Shown: positions 1 to 9,003, counted from the stretch's first letter. The stretch: DNA of 64,000 bases from M3007 sp044350425 (GCA_044350425.1 JBILHS010000002.1:1-64000), one strand, 5' to 3'. The notes: generated by a model from the sequence alone, not told the origin. A program made the numbers and translations.

Positions 1-28
1 TCACTCACTCACTCATTCATTCACTCAC
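1..28. repeat. TCAC/TCAT tetranucleotide tract
   Basis: Seven 4-base units of TCAC or TCAT form a short simple-sequence tract at the very edge of the window. The stop codon of the adjoining minus-strand CHU_C reading frame (bases 25-27) falls inside it. Such a tract just downstream of a gene can slip during replication; whether it continues to the left cannot be seen. Confidence 0.6.
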
Positions 29-974
29 CGCACCAAAGTCACCGTCCCATTCAACCATTCAACCACCCCGTCTTTGAACAGGATGCGGGCTTGCCAGGTA
101 AAAACGGCCGGATCTGCGGGTTGGCCATCCACCTTGCCATCCCAAGCAGCAAAGCCGTCGTTGGGTAGAAAATTCTGGCGTTCATGCACGATGTTTCCCC
201 AACGGTTGACAATGCGGAACTGCTGAACGCCCGCCACATCCTCTCCTCCAAAAATATTGAAGGTTTCGTTGAGATTGTCGCCCGAGCCGGGTTTAAACAC
301 ATTTGGAATGAAGACAAAGCGCTCTTTGCTAACGGCCACAGTGCGGTCGTCGGTGGCAATGCAGCCGTTTGAATCCAAGGCAGTTACGCGGCTACCTCAA
401 TGGCCAGGCTCGAAGCACAGCCGTTTTGTCCATTGATCACTTGCAACGTATAGGTGCCGGTTTGATCTACTTTTGGCTGAAGCGTGTTTTCTCCGGAAAG
501 GATATTGCCGGTGCTGTCCGAATTCCAGGCAAAGCTGAAACTCACCGACGTCGGCACTTGTACCTCCAGTTCGGCTGGAGCGCCGGAACAAGTCAGGTGT
601 TGTAAGGTATCTCCTTTGATCACGGGACGAAAAGAGTCATCCAGAATTTCAACGGTAAGGGAGCCACCCTGACCGACGACCGTTACCGGCAGTAACATGG
701 TATCGATCATGGCTCCGGGAGGCCCGGACCAGATGTGTGCGCCGGCTCCAAAACAGGTGGAATGGAGAAGTGCATCGTGGCTCCGGGACACATTTTTGTC
801 GGACCGGTCAATTGTCCAACTTATCCCAGGGGGGGGCTCATACACAGCGTTGTTCGGTGAAACGCTCACTGAAAAGTCACATTGATCCCCGGCAAAACCA
901 TCGATCATTAAAAAGTAGTTCAGCACCGTGAAAGTGGCAGTTCCCGCTCCGGCGATAAATCCCGATGGACACAA
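25..974 (-). pseudogene. Frameshifted 3' end of a CHU_C (gliding motility C-terminal) surface protein
   Basis: Two minus-strand frames together encode the end of a T9SS type B cargo protein. The upstream frame (384-974, about 196 residues) is an Ig-like, adhesin-type segment. It ends at a TAA at about 384-386, directly where the downstream frame (25-378) continues with a typical CHU_C domain containing FIPNVFKPGSGDNLNETF and a WGNIV...WDGKVDG core. Adding one base after GAGGTAGCCGC would read E-V-A-A-V-T-A-L-D-S-N-G-C and restore one protein, so a single-base deletion or a sequencing error is the simplest explanation. Upstream the frame is closed by a stop at 1002-1004, and no ATG or signal peptide is visible, so the 5' part of the gene is missing as well. 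Treated as a remnant or a misassembled gene end. Confidence 0.7.
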
Positions 975-1242
975 GCGGGCAGCAAGCTGAAGGAATCGTG
1001 TTCAAAGGTCAATAATAGCAGTCAGGTTGGAATTTGGTGGCGGGATGTCAGATGCTCACCTGGCAGCGAGACTTGGTGTAATTGACCCTCCGTCGCCCTA
1101 TTCATCCGCCGTAGTTTTAACGGAGGAGGAGGCTATGGCGGGTAAACCGAATGGATTAAAAAAATGCTTTCGCCCTAAGGAGCTACGGTGCGTAGAACGG
1201 CCTTGTTTGAATTTTATTTGGAAGCGGTGCAATATTTTTTGC
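975..1242. other. Gene-free stretch with REP-like GC-rich hairpins
   Basis: No convincing protein is encoded here. The stretch holds an inverted repeat CCGCCGTAG (1106-1114) / CTATGGCGG (1133-1141), overlapped by a second, competing pair CCTCCG (1087-1092) / CGGAGG (1121-1126), and a small perfect hairpin CTACG-GTG-CGTAG (1183-1195). Clustered short GC-rich palindromes between genes resemble REP-type extragenic palindromes. No transposase is nearby. Their copy number elsewhere in the genome is unknown. Confidence 0.45.
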
Positions 1243-1280
1243 AAAAAAAAGGAGGCCGCTTTATTGTAAAAGCGGCCTCC
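1243..1280 (-). terminator. Rho-independent terminator of the BNR protein gene
   Basis: A perfect 10-bp stem GGAGGCCGCT / AGCGGCCTCC with a 10-base loop lies 30 bases past the stop codon of the minus-strand gene. It is followed on that strand by eight Ts (the A run at 1243-1250). Confidence 0.9.
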
Positions 1281-1310
1281 GAAAATATGCGTATTTATTT
1301 TAGCGCGTGA

Positions 1311-3242
1311 CTATTTGGTAACCACTAGTTTAGTGATGCCAAATTGATCGCCTTCTGTAACCCGTACCCAGTAGGTACCTGCCAATAAATTTTGAACAGG
1401 AAGTGAAAGTACCTGTCTGCCTGCTGCAGCACGCGTATTGCTTTGGTAAACACGACGGCCCATGAGGTCGATTACCTCTACCATAACGTCTTCGTTGCCA
1501 GAGAAATTGGTCGTCAATAAAGCATTGCTGGACGCAGGGTTAGGCGTAATACTCAAAACCAATTCCGGTTTTTTTGGCGTAAACGTTCCGGTTGTCCCAG
1601 GGATTTCTAATGGATTCACCTCTACCCAAAGCAAGGAATTATCCACGTAAGGGTGGTTTCCATCTGCGGTAGGCCCTAAAAGGTGGACTCCAGCATCGTA
1701 ATCCTGCTGGTATACCAGTCCTACGGTGCTTCCAATATTGCGCGGGAGCATCGGATAAACGCTTTCCACAAAAGGAACCAATACAGTGTCAGAGATATAA
1801 GGTGCAGCAATCAGATCTAAAGGCTCTCCCCAGTTTTCTCCATTGTCGGTGGATTTGATCAGATACACATGACGGAAAAACTGTGCATTGTCATTGGAGC
1901 TGCGGTACAATTCGTGCAGGGCAGCATAGCCCACATAAATGGCTCCATCGGCGCCAAGGCCTGAAGAAGGCATACTCGAAAGGCTGATATAATAAGGTGC
2001 AATATCATTAATACTTGCAACCCCCAACTGCCCGTCACCATCATAATCCAGGGCACCGGTAATAACCTGATAGGTATCAGTACCAAAAGTCTCTTTCCAG
2101 TGTGCAAGACCATTCATGCCCGGATAGAACGAAGAGCCTGCGGCTACATCCCCGTCCGAATAGTACATACGGCCAAAAAACAGGTGCACTTCTCCATTGT
2201 TATCGATCAACATATTTCCGGAGCCATCAGAGTTGAAAATGGCCAGTGAATCCGGTGCATCCGGGTCTAAAGGAACATCATCCACGGAATAGCTATCTCC
2301 AGCGAGGCCGGCATAATTTTCGAGTGCATCCGGAAAGTCGCGGGCAGTAATGGTTTCCCAGGAATCTCCATTGTCATAGGATTTAAAAACCAGGAGGTCG
2401 TTCCAGGCAGGGAATACAGCAATACCCACGGTGCTTCCATTCGCATCCACCGTATATTCATCAGCGGCGTGTGAGGTGAATTTGCTGTTGTCCAAACCAG
2501 GAATGGTCACAAATTTTTTATCCCAGGTGAGGCCGCCATCCGTAGAACGCCAGTAGAGTATGTGGCCATTGATCCCTTGATACACTACACCCGTATTGCC
2601 CGTTGGGGTAGTAATTGCAATAACGTGTACGGTTTTGCCATCCGGACCGCCGACGGTCAGGTGTGGCCAAAGGCAACCAATACCTGCAGGCATTTCCAGA
2701 TCGGACTCAGTCCAGGCGGTTTCTCCGGCTGCACGACGTAAAAAACGCAGACGATATGGGGATGTTACCGTTGTATGAGACACAACGACCTCTGTACCAT
2801 CGCTCAGGATGCTGGCGGACGGAAAACCAGTCCGGAGACTTTCAATGCGATCCGTGGAGGGTGACCAGGTACCACCAGACCGGGTGCTGTAGCCAGTACC
2901 GCGCTCCGGGAAGGCATTGGTGCCGTCCGTTGCAAAAGTCCAGGTAGCCGTTGGGTCGCCATTGGGTTTGTAATAAACACGGGAGGGTACACAGCCATAG
3001 CCTTGCGCATCCCAGCGGGTAACGCCCACGATCTCTTCCACATTCCGGTCTGAAACACCAGAAACGATCTCAGGTTGGTTTGTTAGCTCCGGCGTTAGGA
3101 TCTCAGGCACCGGCATATTTTTCAGGTATGGCATTGCCTTCAAATGTGCGACTTTGGGCAGGGGCTTAGATGAATTTGTTTGCGCTACAACCGTCCCGGC
3201 CAATAAAAGCGCGAGTGCAGCAAAAAGGTACTTGTTTAGCAT
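1311..3242 (-). CDS. Secreted BNR/sialidase-fold protein with T9SS sorting domain
   Basis: 643 residues. Residues 1-21 form a signal peptide (MLNKYLFAALALLLAGTVVAQ). The body shows Asp-box motifs typical of the sialidase/BNR beta-propeller: STDGGLTW (about residue 230), SYDNGDSW (about 287) and STDNGENW (about 462). The last ~80 residues are a T9SS type A sorting domain (LSITPNPASSNALLTTNFSG ... GTYWVRV ... KLVVTK), so the protein should cross the outer membrane and be released or anchored at the surface. Asp boxes mark the fold, not activity: the arginine triad of true sialidases cannot be confirmed by eye, and propeller proteins with these repeats are often binding modules. A single-gene unit with its own terminator downstream. 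Substrate unknown. Confidence 0.8.
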   Translation of the reverse strand: MLNKYLFAALALLLAGTVVAQTNSSKPLPKVAHLKAMPYLKNMPVPEILTPELTNQPEIVSGVSDRNVEEIVGVTRWDAQGYGCVPSRVYYKPNGDPTATWTFATDGTNAFPERGTGYSTRSGGTWSPSTDRIESLRTGFPSASILSDGTEVVVSHTTVTSPYRLRFLRRAAGETAWTESDLEMPAGIGCLWPHLTVGGPDGKTVHVIAITTPTGNTGVVYQGINGHILYWRSTDGGLTWDKKFVTIPGLDNSKFTSHAADEYTVDANGSTVGIAVFPAWNDLLVFKSYDNGDSWETITARDFPDALENYAGLAGDSYSVDDVPLDPDAPDSLAIFNSDGSGNMLIDNNGEVHLFFGRMYYSDGDVAAGSSFYPGMNGLAHWKETFGTDTYQVITGALDYDGDGQLGVASINDIAPYYISLSSMPSSGLGADGAIYVGYAALHELYRSSNDNAQFFRHVYLIKSTDNGENWGEPLDLIAAPYISDTVLVPFVESVYPMLPRNIGSTVGLVYQQDYDAGVHLLGPTADGNHPYVDNSLLWVEVNPLEIPGTTGTFTPKKPELVLSITPNPASSNALLTTNFSGNEDVMVEVIDLMGRRVYQSNTRAAAGRQVLSLPVQNLLAGTYWVRVTEGDQFGITKLVVTK

Positions 3243-3409
3243 GGTATAATTTGTTTAGAAAAAAATGAAAAGAAAACTTGCTTAAAAAGCAGGGACAAAA
3301 AACCGCATAAAATTATGAAATAGAGGCATTTGTAGGCAAGCCTTTTTTTGACGGATGTAAAAAAACGTCCAAAAAGACTTAAAAAGGGTGGACAATTTTC
3401 CGAAGCGTC

Positions 3410-3417
3410 TATCTTTG
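3410..3417 (+). promoter_or_regulatory. Bacteroidetes -7 promoter element TATCTTTG
   Basis: Exact match to TAnnTTTG, 42 bases before the ATG of the first PA-domain gene. No clear -33 TTTG is visible at the usual distance. Confidence 0.6.
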
Positions 3418-3459
3418 CCCTTCAACATTGCAAGTCAAACTTAACCTGCTCTTTTTTTT

Positions 3460-5214
3460 ATGAACAAAATTTTTAACATTCTCTTCTTATTGGCCCTCTC
3501 TTTTGGAGCGGCTCAAACCTTGAATGCTCAAGGCAATCAGGACGACAACTTCGTGCTTCGGATCACCGGAGCCAACGGTTCAGTGCTGGACTTCAGCCAA
3601 ATTGATTGCCAGATCCTAGGCACCGCTGATTGGGCTGGCAGCATCGACGGTGAGTTTTGCGCACCACTGGTATGGGCATACGACGTCACTCCGGATTCTA
3701 TCTGCTGTGATACGATTACCAACAACTACGCTGGAAAAATAGTTGCACTCAGCCGTGGTGTTTGCGAATTTGGCCGTAAAGGGCTTTATGCTCAATACGC
3801 AGGAGCCATCGCTGTGATTGTGTTCAACCACAACCTTACTGCAACAGAAGATGCATGTACCCGTCTGAACATGGGTGCAGGCGTTTTTGGCGCACAAGTC
3901 ACCATTCCAATGGTTTTTGGTTCACGAACAGTACGGGATCAAGTAGCCCCACTGATCAATGCTGGTGGTGCACAAGCATGCTTCGTATTGCCACGTATGG
4001 CAAGTCCAACCGCGGCTTCTATGTATGCAACCCCACTCAGTCAGGTAGCTCCAATGCAGGCCATGACCGTGGTTTACAACAACCGCACCGGTGCAACAGA
4101 AAACAACCTTACGCTCAAAGCTGAAGTTATTGACCCAAGCGGCGCGCTTAATGGTTCAGTATCTTACGTGATGCCAGTAGTAGAGCCTGGTGTGGATTCA
4201 TTTGTGGTTTTCGAACCTTACAATGCACCAGCGATGAAAGGCAAGTGGACAGTACGCTATACCAATAGCCTGCACACTGAATCACTTGACACGGTTTACA
4301 CCTATTTCGAGCACACCGACTACACCTTTGCTACAGACAACCTGAGCATTGATGCAGGTGGTGTTGGTCCGACGGATGCAGATTTTCAAACCAATGGCTT
4401 CTATATCCAGAGCGGTGGTTTGACCCTGATGGGTAGTGCACCTGCAAAGGCTACTTATGCTACTTTTGGTGTTGCAAACGTTGCAGCGGTTTATGTACCT
4501 GGTGACCCAACTGCAAATATCATTGGCGTAGCGGTTTACAAAGCAGATGTTGACGGCGACGGAGTTGGCGATCTTGGTTCCAGCTTCATTGATGATCTGG
4601 GTGCTGGTCTGATCAGCTACAACGAGTATGTGATGACTGGCGACGAAGCAAATGACCAATTGATCCACGTTCCACTTACAGACATCAATACAGGTGCTGC
4701 AGGAGTTGATCTGGAAGCAGACAATGCTTACTACGTTTCTTTGATCTATGACGGAACTGCTGCAGGTCTGGGTGTTTGCCCTCGTTTCTCTAACTCTACT
4801 GATGTAGCTTATGCTTCCTTTACGGGTTACCCAACCACTCCATTGTACTTTGGTTCCTTGTTTACAGGAGGTTGGAATGGTGCGATGGTAATTCAGCGCC
4901 TTCAACTGGAAGGTTTTGACCCAACCATCAAAACTACAGAGCCTAACACTTTGGCTGATTCTAAATTGAGTATCACACCAAATCCAGCCACTGAGTTTGT
5001 TAACCTCGAACTCAAGTTGGATGCAGTGAATCCATCAGTTGCAGTTTCTATCCTGGATGCTCAAGGCCGTAAGGTGGTAGCAACTCAGGTAGAAAAGAAC
5101 ATCCAGAATGGTGTCATGAAATTCAATGTAAATACACTTCCTTCTGGCACTTACTTCATGTGGGTGCGTACGGCTGAAGGTTCTACAATGAAAAAAGTGT
5201 CTGTTTGCCACTAA
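3460..5214 (+). CDS. Secreted PA-domain protein with T9SS sorting domain (copy 1)
   Basis: 584 residues with a signal peptide ending near LNAQ (about residue 24). A protease-associated (PA) domain lies around residues 60-175 (GKIVALSRGVCEFGRKGLYA, then a GAIAVIVFNHN strand), with several cysteine pairs. No peptidase domain follows. Instead there is a ~290-residue beta-rich region that includes an acidic, calcium-loop-like DVDGDGVGD segment. It ends in a T9SS type A sorting domain (LSITPNPATEFVNLELKLD ... GTYFMWVRTAEGS). The PA domain is usually a substrate- or partner-binding lid, so the protein may bind proteins or glycans outside the cell; this is inference. It is a tandem paralog of the next gene. 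Confidence 0.8.
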   Translation: MNKIFNILFLLALSFGAAQTLNAQGNQDDNFVLRITGANGSVLDFSQIDCQILGTADWAGSIDGEFCAPLVWAYDVTPDSICCDTITNNYAGKIVALSRGVCEFGRKGLYAQYAGAIAVIVFNHNLTATEDACTRLNMGAGVFGAQVTIPMVFGSRTVRDQVAPLINAGGAQACFVLPRMASPTAASMYATPLSQVAPMQAMTVVYNNRTGATENNLTLKAEVIDPSGALNGSVSYVMPVVEPGVDSFVVFEPYNAPAMKGKWTVRYTNSLHTESLDTVYTYFEHTDYTFATDNLSIDAGGVGPTDADFQTNGFYIQSGGLTLMGSAPAKATYATFGVANVAAVYVPGDPTANIIGVAVYKADVDGDGVGDLGSSFIDDLGAGLISYNEYVMTGDEANDQLIHVPLTDINTGAAGVDLEADNAYYVSLIYDGTAAGLGVCPRFSNSTDVAYASFTGYPTTPLYFGSLFTGGWNGAMVIQRLQLEGFDPTIKTTEPNTLADSKLSITPNPATEFVNLELKLDAVNPSVAVSILDAQGRKVVATQVEKNIQNGVMKFNVNTLPSGTYFMWVRTAEGSTMKKVSVCH

Positions 5215-5242
5215 TTCTCTGAGAACTACAAGCGCTTAAAAA

Positions 5243-5277
5243 AAGAGCCATCCCGAAGTTTTGGGGTGGCTCTTTTT
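5243..5277 (+). terminator. Rho-independent terminator after PA copy 1
   Basis: A 12-bp stem AAGAGCCATCCC / GGGGTGGCTCTT with one G-U pair, flanked by an A run and followed by TTTTTT, 28 bases after the stop codon. Confidence 0.9.
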
Positions 5278-5308
5278 TATACCTTCCATCGTAAGCGCTG
5301 CTTTTGCG

Positions 5309-5351
5309 AATGCTACACGTTTAGCCGCAGCGCGGCTAAACGTGTAGCATT
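5309..5351. repeat. Perfect 20-bp inverted repeat with 3-base loop
   Basis: The left arm 5309-5328 (AATGCTACACGTTTAGCCGC) is exactly complementary to the right arm 5332-5351, with AGC between them. It lies after the terminator of one PA gene and about 80 bases before the promoter of its paralog. There is no T tract, so it is not a classical terminator. It looks like an extragenic palindromic repeat or a cruciform/binding site. Confidence 0.85.
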
Positions 5352-5430
5352 AAGTGTTGAAAATCAAGTGACAAAAACATTTATGTCGCAGAATATCCAA
5401 ATAGAACTGGCATACACCTGGTATTGCCGT

Positions 5431-5438
5431 TACCTTTG
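5431..5438 (+). promoter_or_regulatory. Bacteroidetes -7 promoter element TACCTTTG
   Basis: Exact TAnnTTTG match, 43 bases before the chosen ATG at 5482. This is nearly the same spacing as for the upstream paralog, and it supports that start over longer in-frame extensions. Confidence 0.65.
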
Positions 5439-5481
5439 TATCTCAAACAATTATGTTATTCTTAACCAGTTTTTATTTGCC

Positions 5482-7287
5482 ATGAAGAAGTTAAACACAT
5501 TTTTGCCAGCCCTGATGCTGCTGGCACTATCACAGATGCTTGCAGTACAGTCTGCAAATGCCCAAGCCGCAGGTACTGATGACGACGGATTTATTGTTCA
5601 GATCACCAGTCCGGCGAGTATCGCTCAAACCATCTTGCATGGGGCTGAAGCCGGTGTTTGCCAGTGGATCGGACAGTCCGACTGGGGCCCAAGCCTTACG
5701 GAAGATTTCTGCGGAGAGGTTGTTTGGGCGGACGATTCACTGGCTTGTGGAGCCTTGACCAACCCGGGCGCCCTGGCTGGAAAGATCGCTTTGATCCGCC
5801 GTGGAACCTGCGGCTTTAGCCTCAAAACATACTGGGCTCAGCAGGCAGGCGCTAAGGGTGTGATCATTCTCAACCACTACAACAATCCAGCGGATGGTCC
5901 TTGTACCACTTATGCCAATGCTACACAATTTTTGGGTGGCATGTCCGGGCTGGACAGCGCAGCTGCAGTAACCATTCCTGCAATTTTCCTGGAGCGTCAG
6001 ACAGGTGAAGATATTGACGGTGCTTTGGCAGCTGGACAAACTGTAAATGTTTGTTTCACTTTCCCACGTTTGTCTGCTCCTACCTCTGCTTCTATGTATG
6101 CTACCCCGATCACTCAGGTGGCTGAAATGCAGGCGATCACGGTGGTTTACAACAACCGTTCCGGTGCTACTCAGACCAATGTAAACCTGAAGGCTGATGT
6201 GATCGACCCAAGCGGTGCATTGGTAGGAAGTGTAACCTACAACATGCCTGTTTGTGAACCCAGCGCAGACTCGTTTATCGTTTTCCCATCATTTCTTGCA
6301 CCAGCTGCAAAAGGAAAGCATACGGTGGTGTTTTCTAACGACAAGTTTACTGAAAGCCGTGATACCGTTTACAGCTACTTTGAGCATACGGATTACACGT
6401 TTGCAACAGACAACCTGACCATCGATCCAGGTGGTGTCGGTCCAACCGATGCAGATTTTGCCACCAATGGCTTCTACATTCAAAGCGGTGGTTTGACACT
6501 GATGGGCGATGCTCCGGCGAAGGCTACTTATGCAACCTTCGGTATTTCTAATATTGAGGCAGTTTTTACTCCAAACGACCCTACCGCCAACATCATTGGT
6601 ATTGCGGTGTATAAAGCGGATGTGGATGGTGACGGCGCAGGTGATCTGACTGCCAGCTTCATTGACGATCTGGGTGCAGGACTGGTCAGCTATGTAGAAT
6701 ATCAAATGACAGGCAACGAAGTAAATGATCAACTGATCCATGTTCCAGTTACAGACATCAACACCGGTGGTCCGATTGATCTGGAAGCTGGCAGTGCCTA
6801 TTATGTTTCTTTGATCTATGACGGAACTGCTGCTGGTCTCGGAGTTTGTGTTCGTTTTGCAAATTCTTTGGATGTGGCTTATGCACCGTTCACGGGTTAC
6901 CCGACTACTCCACTGTATTTCGGTTCCTTGTTTGGCGGAGGCTGGGATGGCGCCATGGTGATCCAACGCCTTCAACTGGAAGGATTTGATCCAATAACCA
7001 TCAAAACTTCAGAGCCAAAAACTTTGGCTGAGTCTAAGGTGATCATCACGCCTAATCCTGCTACTGAGTTCGTGAATCTCGAACTGAAGCTGGACGAAGT
7101 GAATCCTTCTGTAGCAGTTTCTATCCTGGATGCTCAAGGCCGTATGGTCGTAGCTTCTCAGGTGGAGAAAAACATCCAGAATGGTGTCATGAAGTTTAAT
7201 GTAAACAAACTTCCTTCAGGCACTTATTACATGTGGGTGCGTACCGCAGAGGGTTCTGTAATGAAGAAATTGACGGTTGCGCATTAA
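5482..7287 (+). CDS. Secreted PA-domain protein with T9SS sorting domain (copy 2)
   Basis: 601 residues from the ATG at 5482, chosen because it opens a good signal peptide (MKKLNTFLPALMLLALSQML ... ANAQ) and sits 43 bases after a promoter element. The open frame upstream runs through a palindrome and the promoter and is not coding. Same order as copy 1: PA domain (GKIALIRRGTCGFSLKTYWA), beta-rich middle with DVDGDGAGD, and a T9SS type A domain. The middle and C-terminal parts are nearly identical to copy 1, for example ITPNPATEFVNLELKLD and VAVSILDAQGR in both. The PA domains differ more, including an extra loop of about 15 residues here. This fits duplication followed by change of binding specificity. 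Confidence 0.82.
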   Translation: MKKLNTFLPALMLLALSQMLAVQSANAQAAGTDDDGFIVQITSPASIAQTILHGAEAGVCQWIGQSDWGPSLTEDFCGEVVWADDSLACGALTNPGALAGKIALIRRGTCGFSLKTYWAQQAGAKGVIILNHYNNPADGPCTTYANATQFLGGMSGLDSAAAVTIPAIFLERQTGEDIDGALAAGQTVNVCFTFPRLSAPTSASMYATPITQVAEMQAITVVYNNRSGATQTNVNLKADVIDPSGALVGSVTYNMPVCEPSADSFIVFPSFLAPAAKGKHTVVFSNDKFTESRDTVYSYFEHTDYTFATDNLTIDPGGVGPTDADFATNGFYIQSGGLTLMGDAPAKATYATFGISNIEAVFTPNDPTANIIGIAVYKADVDGDGAGDLTASFIDDLGAGLVSYVEYQMTGNEVNDQLIHVPVTDINTGGPIDLEAGSAYYVSLIYDGTAAGLGVCVRFANSLDVAYAPFTGYPTTPLYFGSLFGGGWDGAMVIQRLQLEGFDPITIKTSEPKTLAESKVIITPNPATEFVNLELKLDEVNPSVAVSILDAQGRMVVASQVEKNIQNGVMKFNVNKLPSGTYYMWVRTAEGSVMKKLTVAH

Positions 7288-7307
7288 TTCATACCAGATC
7301 TCGTAAA

Positions 7308-7355
7308 GCATAAAAAAAGCGGCCCGGCGATTTCGTCGGGCCGCTTTTTTTATGC
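7308..7355. terminator. Bidirectional terminator between convergent genes
   Basis: A long palindrome with an AAAAAAAGCGGCCCG / CGGGCCGCTTTTTTT stem and GCAT/ATGC ends serves both the plus-strand PA gene and the minus-strand MFS gene. Confidence 0.9.
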
Positions 7356-7367
7356 TTTAACCGACCA

Positions 7368-8606
7368 TTAAATCTCCTCAATATAATCCATATCCCGGTC
7401 AAAAGTCTCTTTCATGCCCCATAAGGCAATGAATGCGATGCCCAAACACACGGCCCCAACGATGTATCCGGCCGTGATCACACTGCCCGTCACAGCGGCC
7501 CCTTTTAAATACTTGAAGGATTCATTGATAGGTACCTGCATGCCTCGGGCAAAATTGGGCACGGAGGTAGCCACGGTGGAGCGCAGGTTGGTGCCAAATT
7601 GTTCCGCCCCGATCGTTACGAAAATGACCCAAAAGCCGACGGAAAATCCCAAAATAAAATGGCTGAGGTAAAACATACCCGGGCTGCTAAACGGTAGTGA
7701 AAGGTAGGCCATAACCGCAATGACATCCAGGCTTAGAAAGATCGCCATCACTTTGACGCGACTGCGTAACAACTGACTCAATAGTCCGGATGCCAGATCG
7801 CCCAAAATGAGTCCGATATAAGCAATGGCAATGGCGTTGGCAGCAGAAATCCCTTCCAGGCCCTTGGCCCTGCCAAATTCCGGTGAAAAGAAAACCAGCA
7901 CGCCGATGACAAACCAGGTAGAGGTGCCAATAAAGATGCAGCGCAAGAATCGGGAGAGCCGGTCCCAGCTGGTGAATAAAGCAAAAAAATTGCCCCGGCT
8001 GATGTGTTGCTGTTCCTGAACCTGCTTGAAAATGCCGGATTCAGAAACGCTGATGCGCAGGATGAGCAACAAAACACCCAGACCACCGCCAATAAAATAG
8101 CATTCGCGCCAGGGGAAAAAATGCTCAATCACCCAGGCTAAAAGTGCGCCGGTAAGTCCAATGGTGGCGACCAGCATGGTACCCAGGCCACGTTTGTTTT
8201 TAGGCAAGACCTCTGCTACCAGGGTAATTCCAGCGCCCAATTCACCCGCCAACCCGATCCCGGCTATGAAGCGGTAAAAAGCATAGTCAGCATAGCCAGT
8301 GGCAAAGCCGTTGAAGATATTGGCAATGGAATAGAGTGCAATGGAAAAATAGAGGACCCGCACGCGTCCGCGTTTGTCGCCCAGCACCCCCCAAAGAATG
8401 CCCCCGACGAGCATCCCAAACATTTGCCAGTTTTGTAAAGAGAGCCCTTTATCGGTCAGCTCCTGGCCGGAGAAGCCGAGGTCAGTTAAACTTTTTACGC
8501 GAACAAAACCAAAGAGCAGCAGATCGTAGATGTCTACAAAATAGCCCAAAGCAGCAACCACTACAGCTGCATTGAGGAGTTTGACAGGAGCGTTGTTTTC
8601 AGCCAT
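7368..8606 (-). CDS. MFS transporter, metabolite:proton symporter type
   Basis: 412 residues with about 12 hydrophobic segments. The loop between TM2 and TM3 carries the MFS signature GDKRGRV (about residue 77), and the stretch GIGLAGELGAGITLVAEVLP matches the TM4/TM5 region of sugar, organic-acid and sialate/shikimate-type symporters. The last loop is a short cytosolic tail. It stands alone between a bidirectional terminator and the HTH gene. The substrate cannot be told from the sequence; organic acids or sugars are typical of the family. Confidence 0.8.
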   Translation of the reverse strand: MAENNAPVKLLNAAVVVAALGYFVDIYDLLLFGFVRVKSLTDLGFSGQELTDKGLSLQNWQMFGMLVGGILWGVLGDKRGRVRVLYFSIALYSIANIFNGFATGYADYAFYRFIAGIGLAGELGAGITLVAEVLPKNKRGLGTMLVATIGLTGALLAWVIEHFFPWRECYFIGGGLGVLLLILRISVSESGIFKQVQEQQHISRGNFFALFTSWDRLSRFLRCIFIGTSTWFVIGVLVFFSPEFGRAKGLEGISAANAIAIAYIGLILGDLASGLLSQLLRSRVKVMAIFLSLDVIAVMAYLSLPFSSPGMFYLSHFILGFSVGFWVIFVTIGAEQFGTNLRSTVATSVPNFARGMQVPINESFKYLKGAAVTGSVITAGYIVGAVCLGIAFIALWGMKETFDRDMDYIEEI

Positions 8607-8635
8607 TTATATGCGTAGAGAAAGGTAATTAATGT

Positions 8636-8679
8636 AAAAAAAGAAAGGGAAACCGCGATACTCAGACCGGTTTCCCTTT
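8636..8679 (-). terminator. Terminator of the small HTH gene
   Basis: Stem AAAGGGAAACCG (8644-8655) / CGGTTTCCCTTT (8668-8679). On the minus strand it is followed by a T-rich run, 70 bases after the stop codon of the HTH gene. Confidence 0.8.
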
Positions 8680-8748
8680 TTATCGTCCTGCCAAAAACGG
8701 CGCAGACGTACTTCAAAAATGAAAGAATTTTGTTTGAAATCGTTCTTT

Positions 8749-9003
8749 TTAATTGTTGCTTTCGAGCTCAGAAAGTATTTGCTGCGCGCGTTTCAGAATG
8801 GTAGTATCCTCAATGTGTACGATACCGCCATTAGGCCCTGGTTCAAGGTGGAATTCAACCACTTCTCCGTCTTTATACTGATGCGCTCCAAAGTAATTTC
8901 TTACAGTCTGCTCGTCAAGATTGAGTTCTTGGGCGATTTTGGCTATGCTGCCAGCAGGCAATGCATGCTTAATACGACGGAGCTCCTCAAAAGTGATATT
9001 CAT
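8749..9003 (-). CDS. Small helix-turn-helix DNA-binding protein
   Basis: 84 residues from the ATG at 9003 (MNITFEELRRIKHALPAGSI). A longer in-frame extension to 9036 lacks a good start and is less likely. Residues ~10-35 form a compact helix-turn-helix: SIAKIAQELNLDEQTVRNYF. The acidic C-terminal half has a GPNGGIVHIED turn and a final helix. Small proteins of this form are common in Bacteroidota as single genes with no characterised role. The HTH suggests a transcription regulator or nucleoid-associated protein. It is transcribed divergently from the glycosyltransferase gene across a 214-base gap and could regulate either side. Confidence 0.75.
   Translation of the reverse strand: MNITFEELRRIKHALPAGSIAKIAQELNLDEQTVRNYFGAHQYKDGEVVEFHLEPGPNGGIVHIEDTTILKRAQQILSELESNN

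Noticed and set aside
1027..1269. Plus-strand 80-codon open frame
   Set aside because: It runs through GC-rich palindromes and into the terminator of the opposite gene; composition and sequence do not look like a protein.
5482..5484. Longer start of PA copy 2 at 5266
   Set aside because: The extra codons cover a terminator T tract, a perfect palindrome and the promoter, and they push the signal peptide 72 residues inward.
4282..6975. Minus-strand open frames of about 207 and 228 codons opposite the PA-domain genes
   Set aside because: The two are similar only because the sense genes are paralogs; no independent coding signal.
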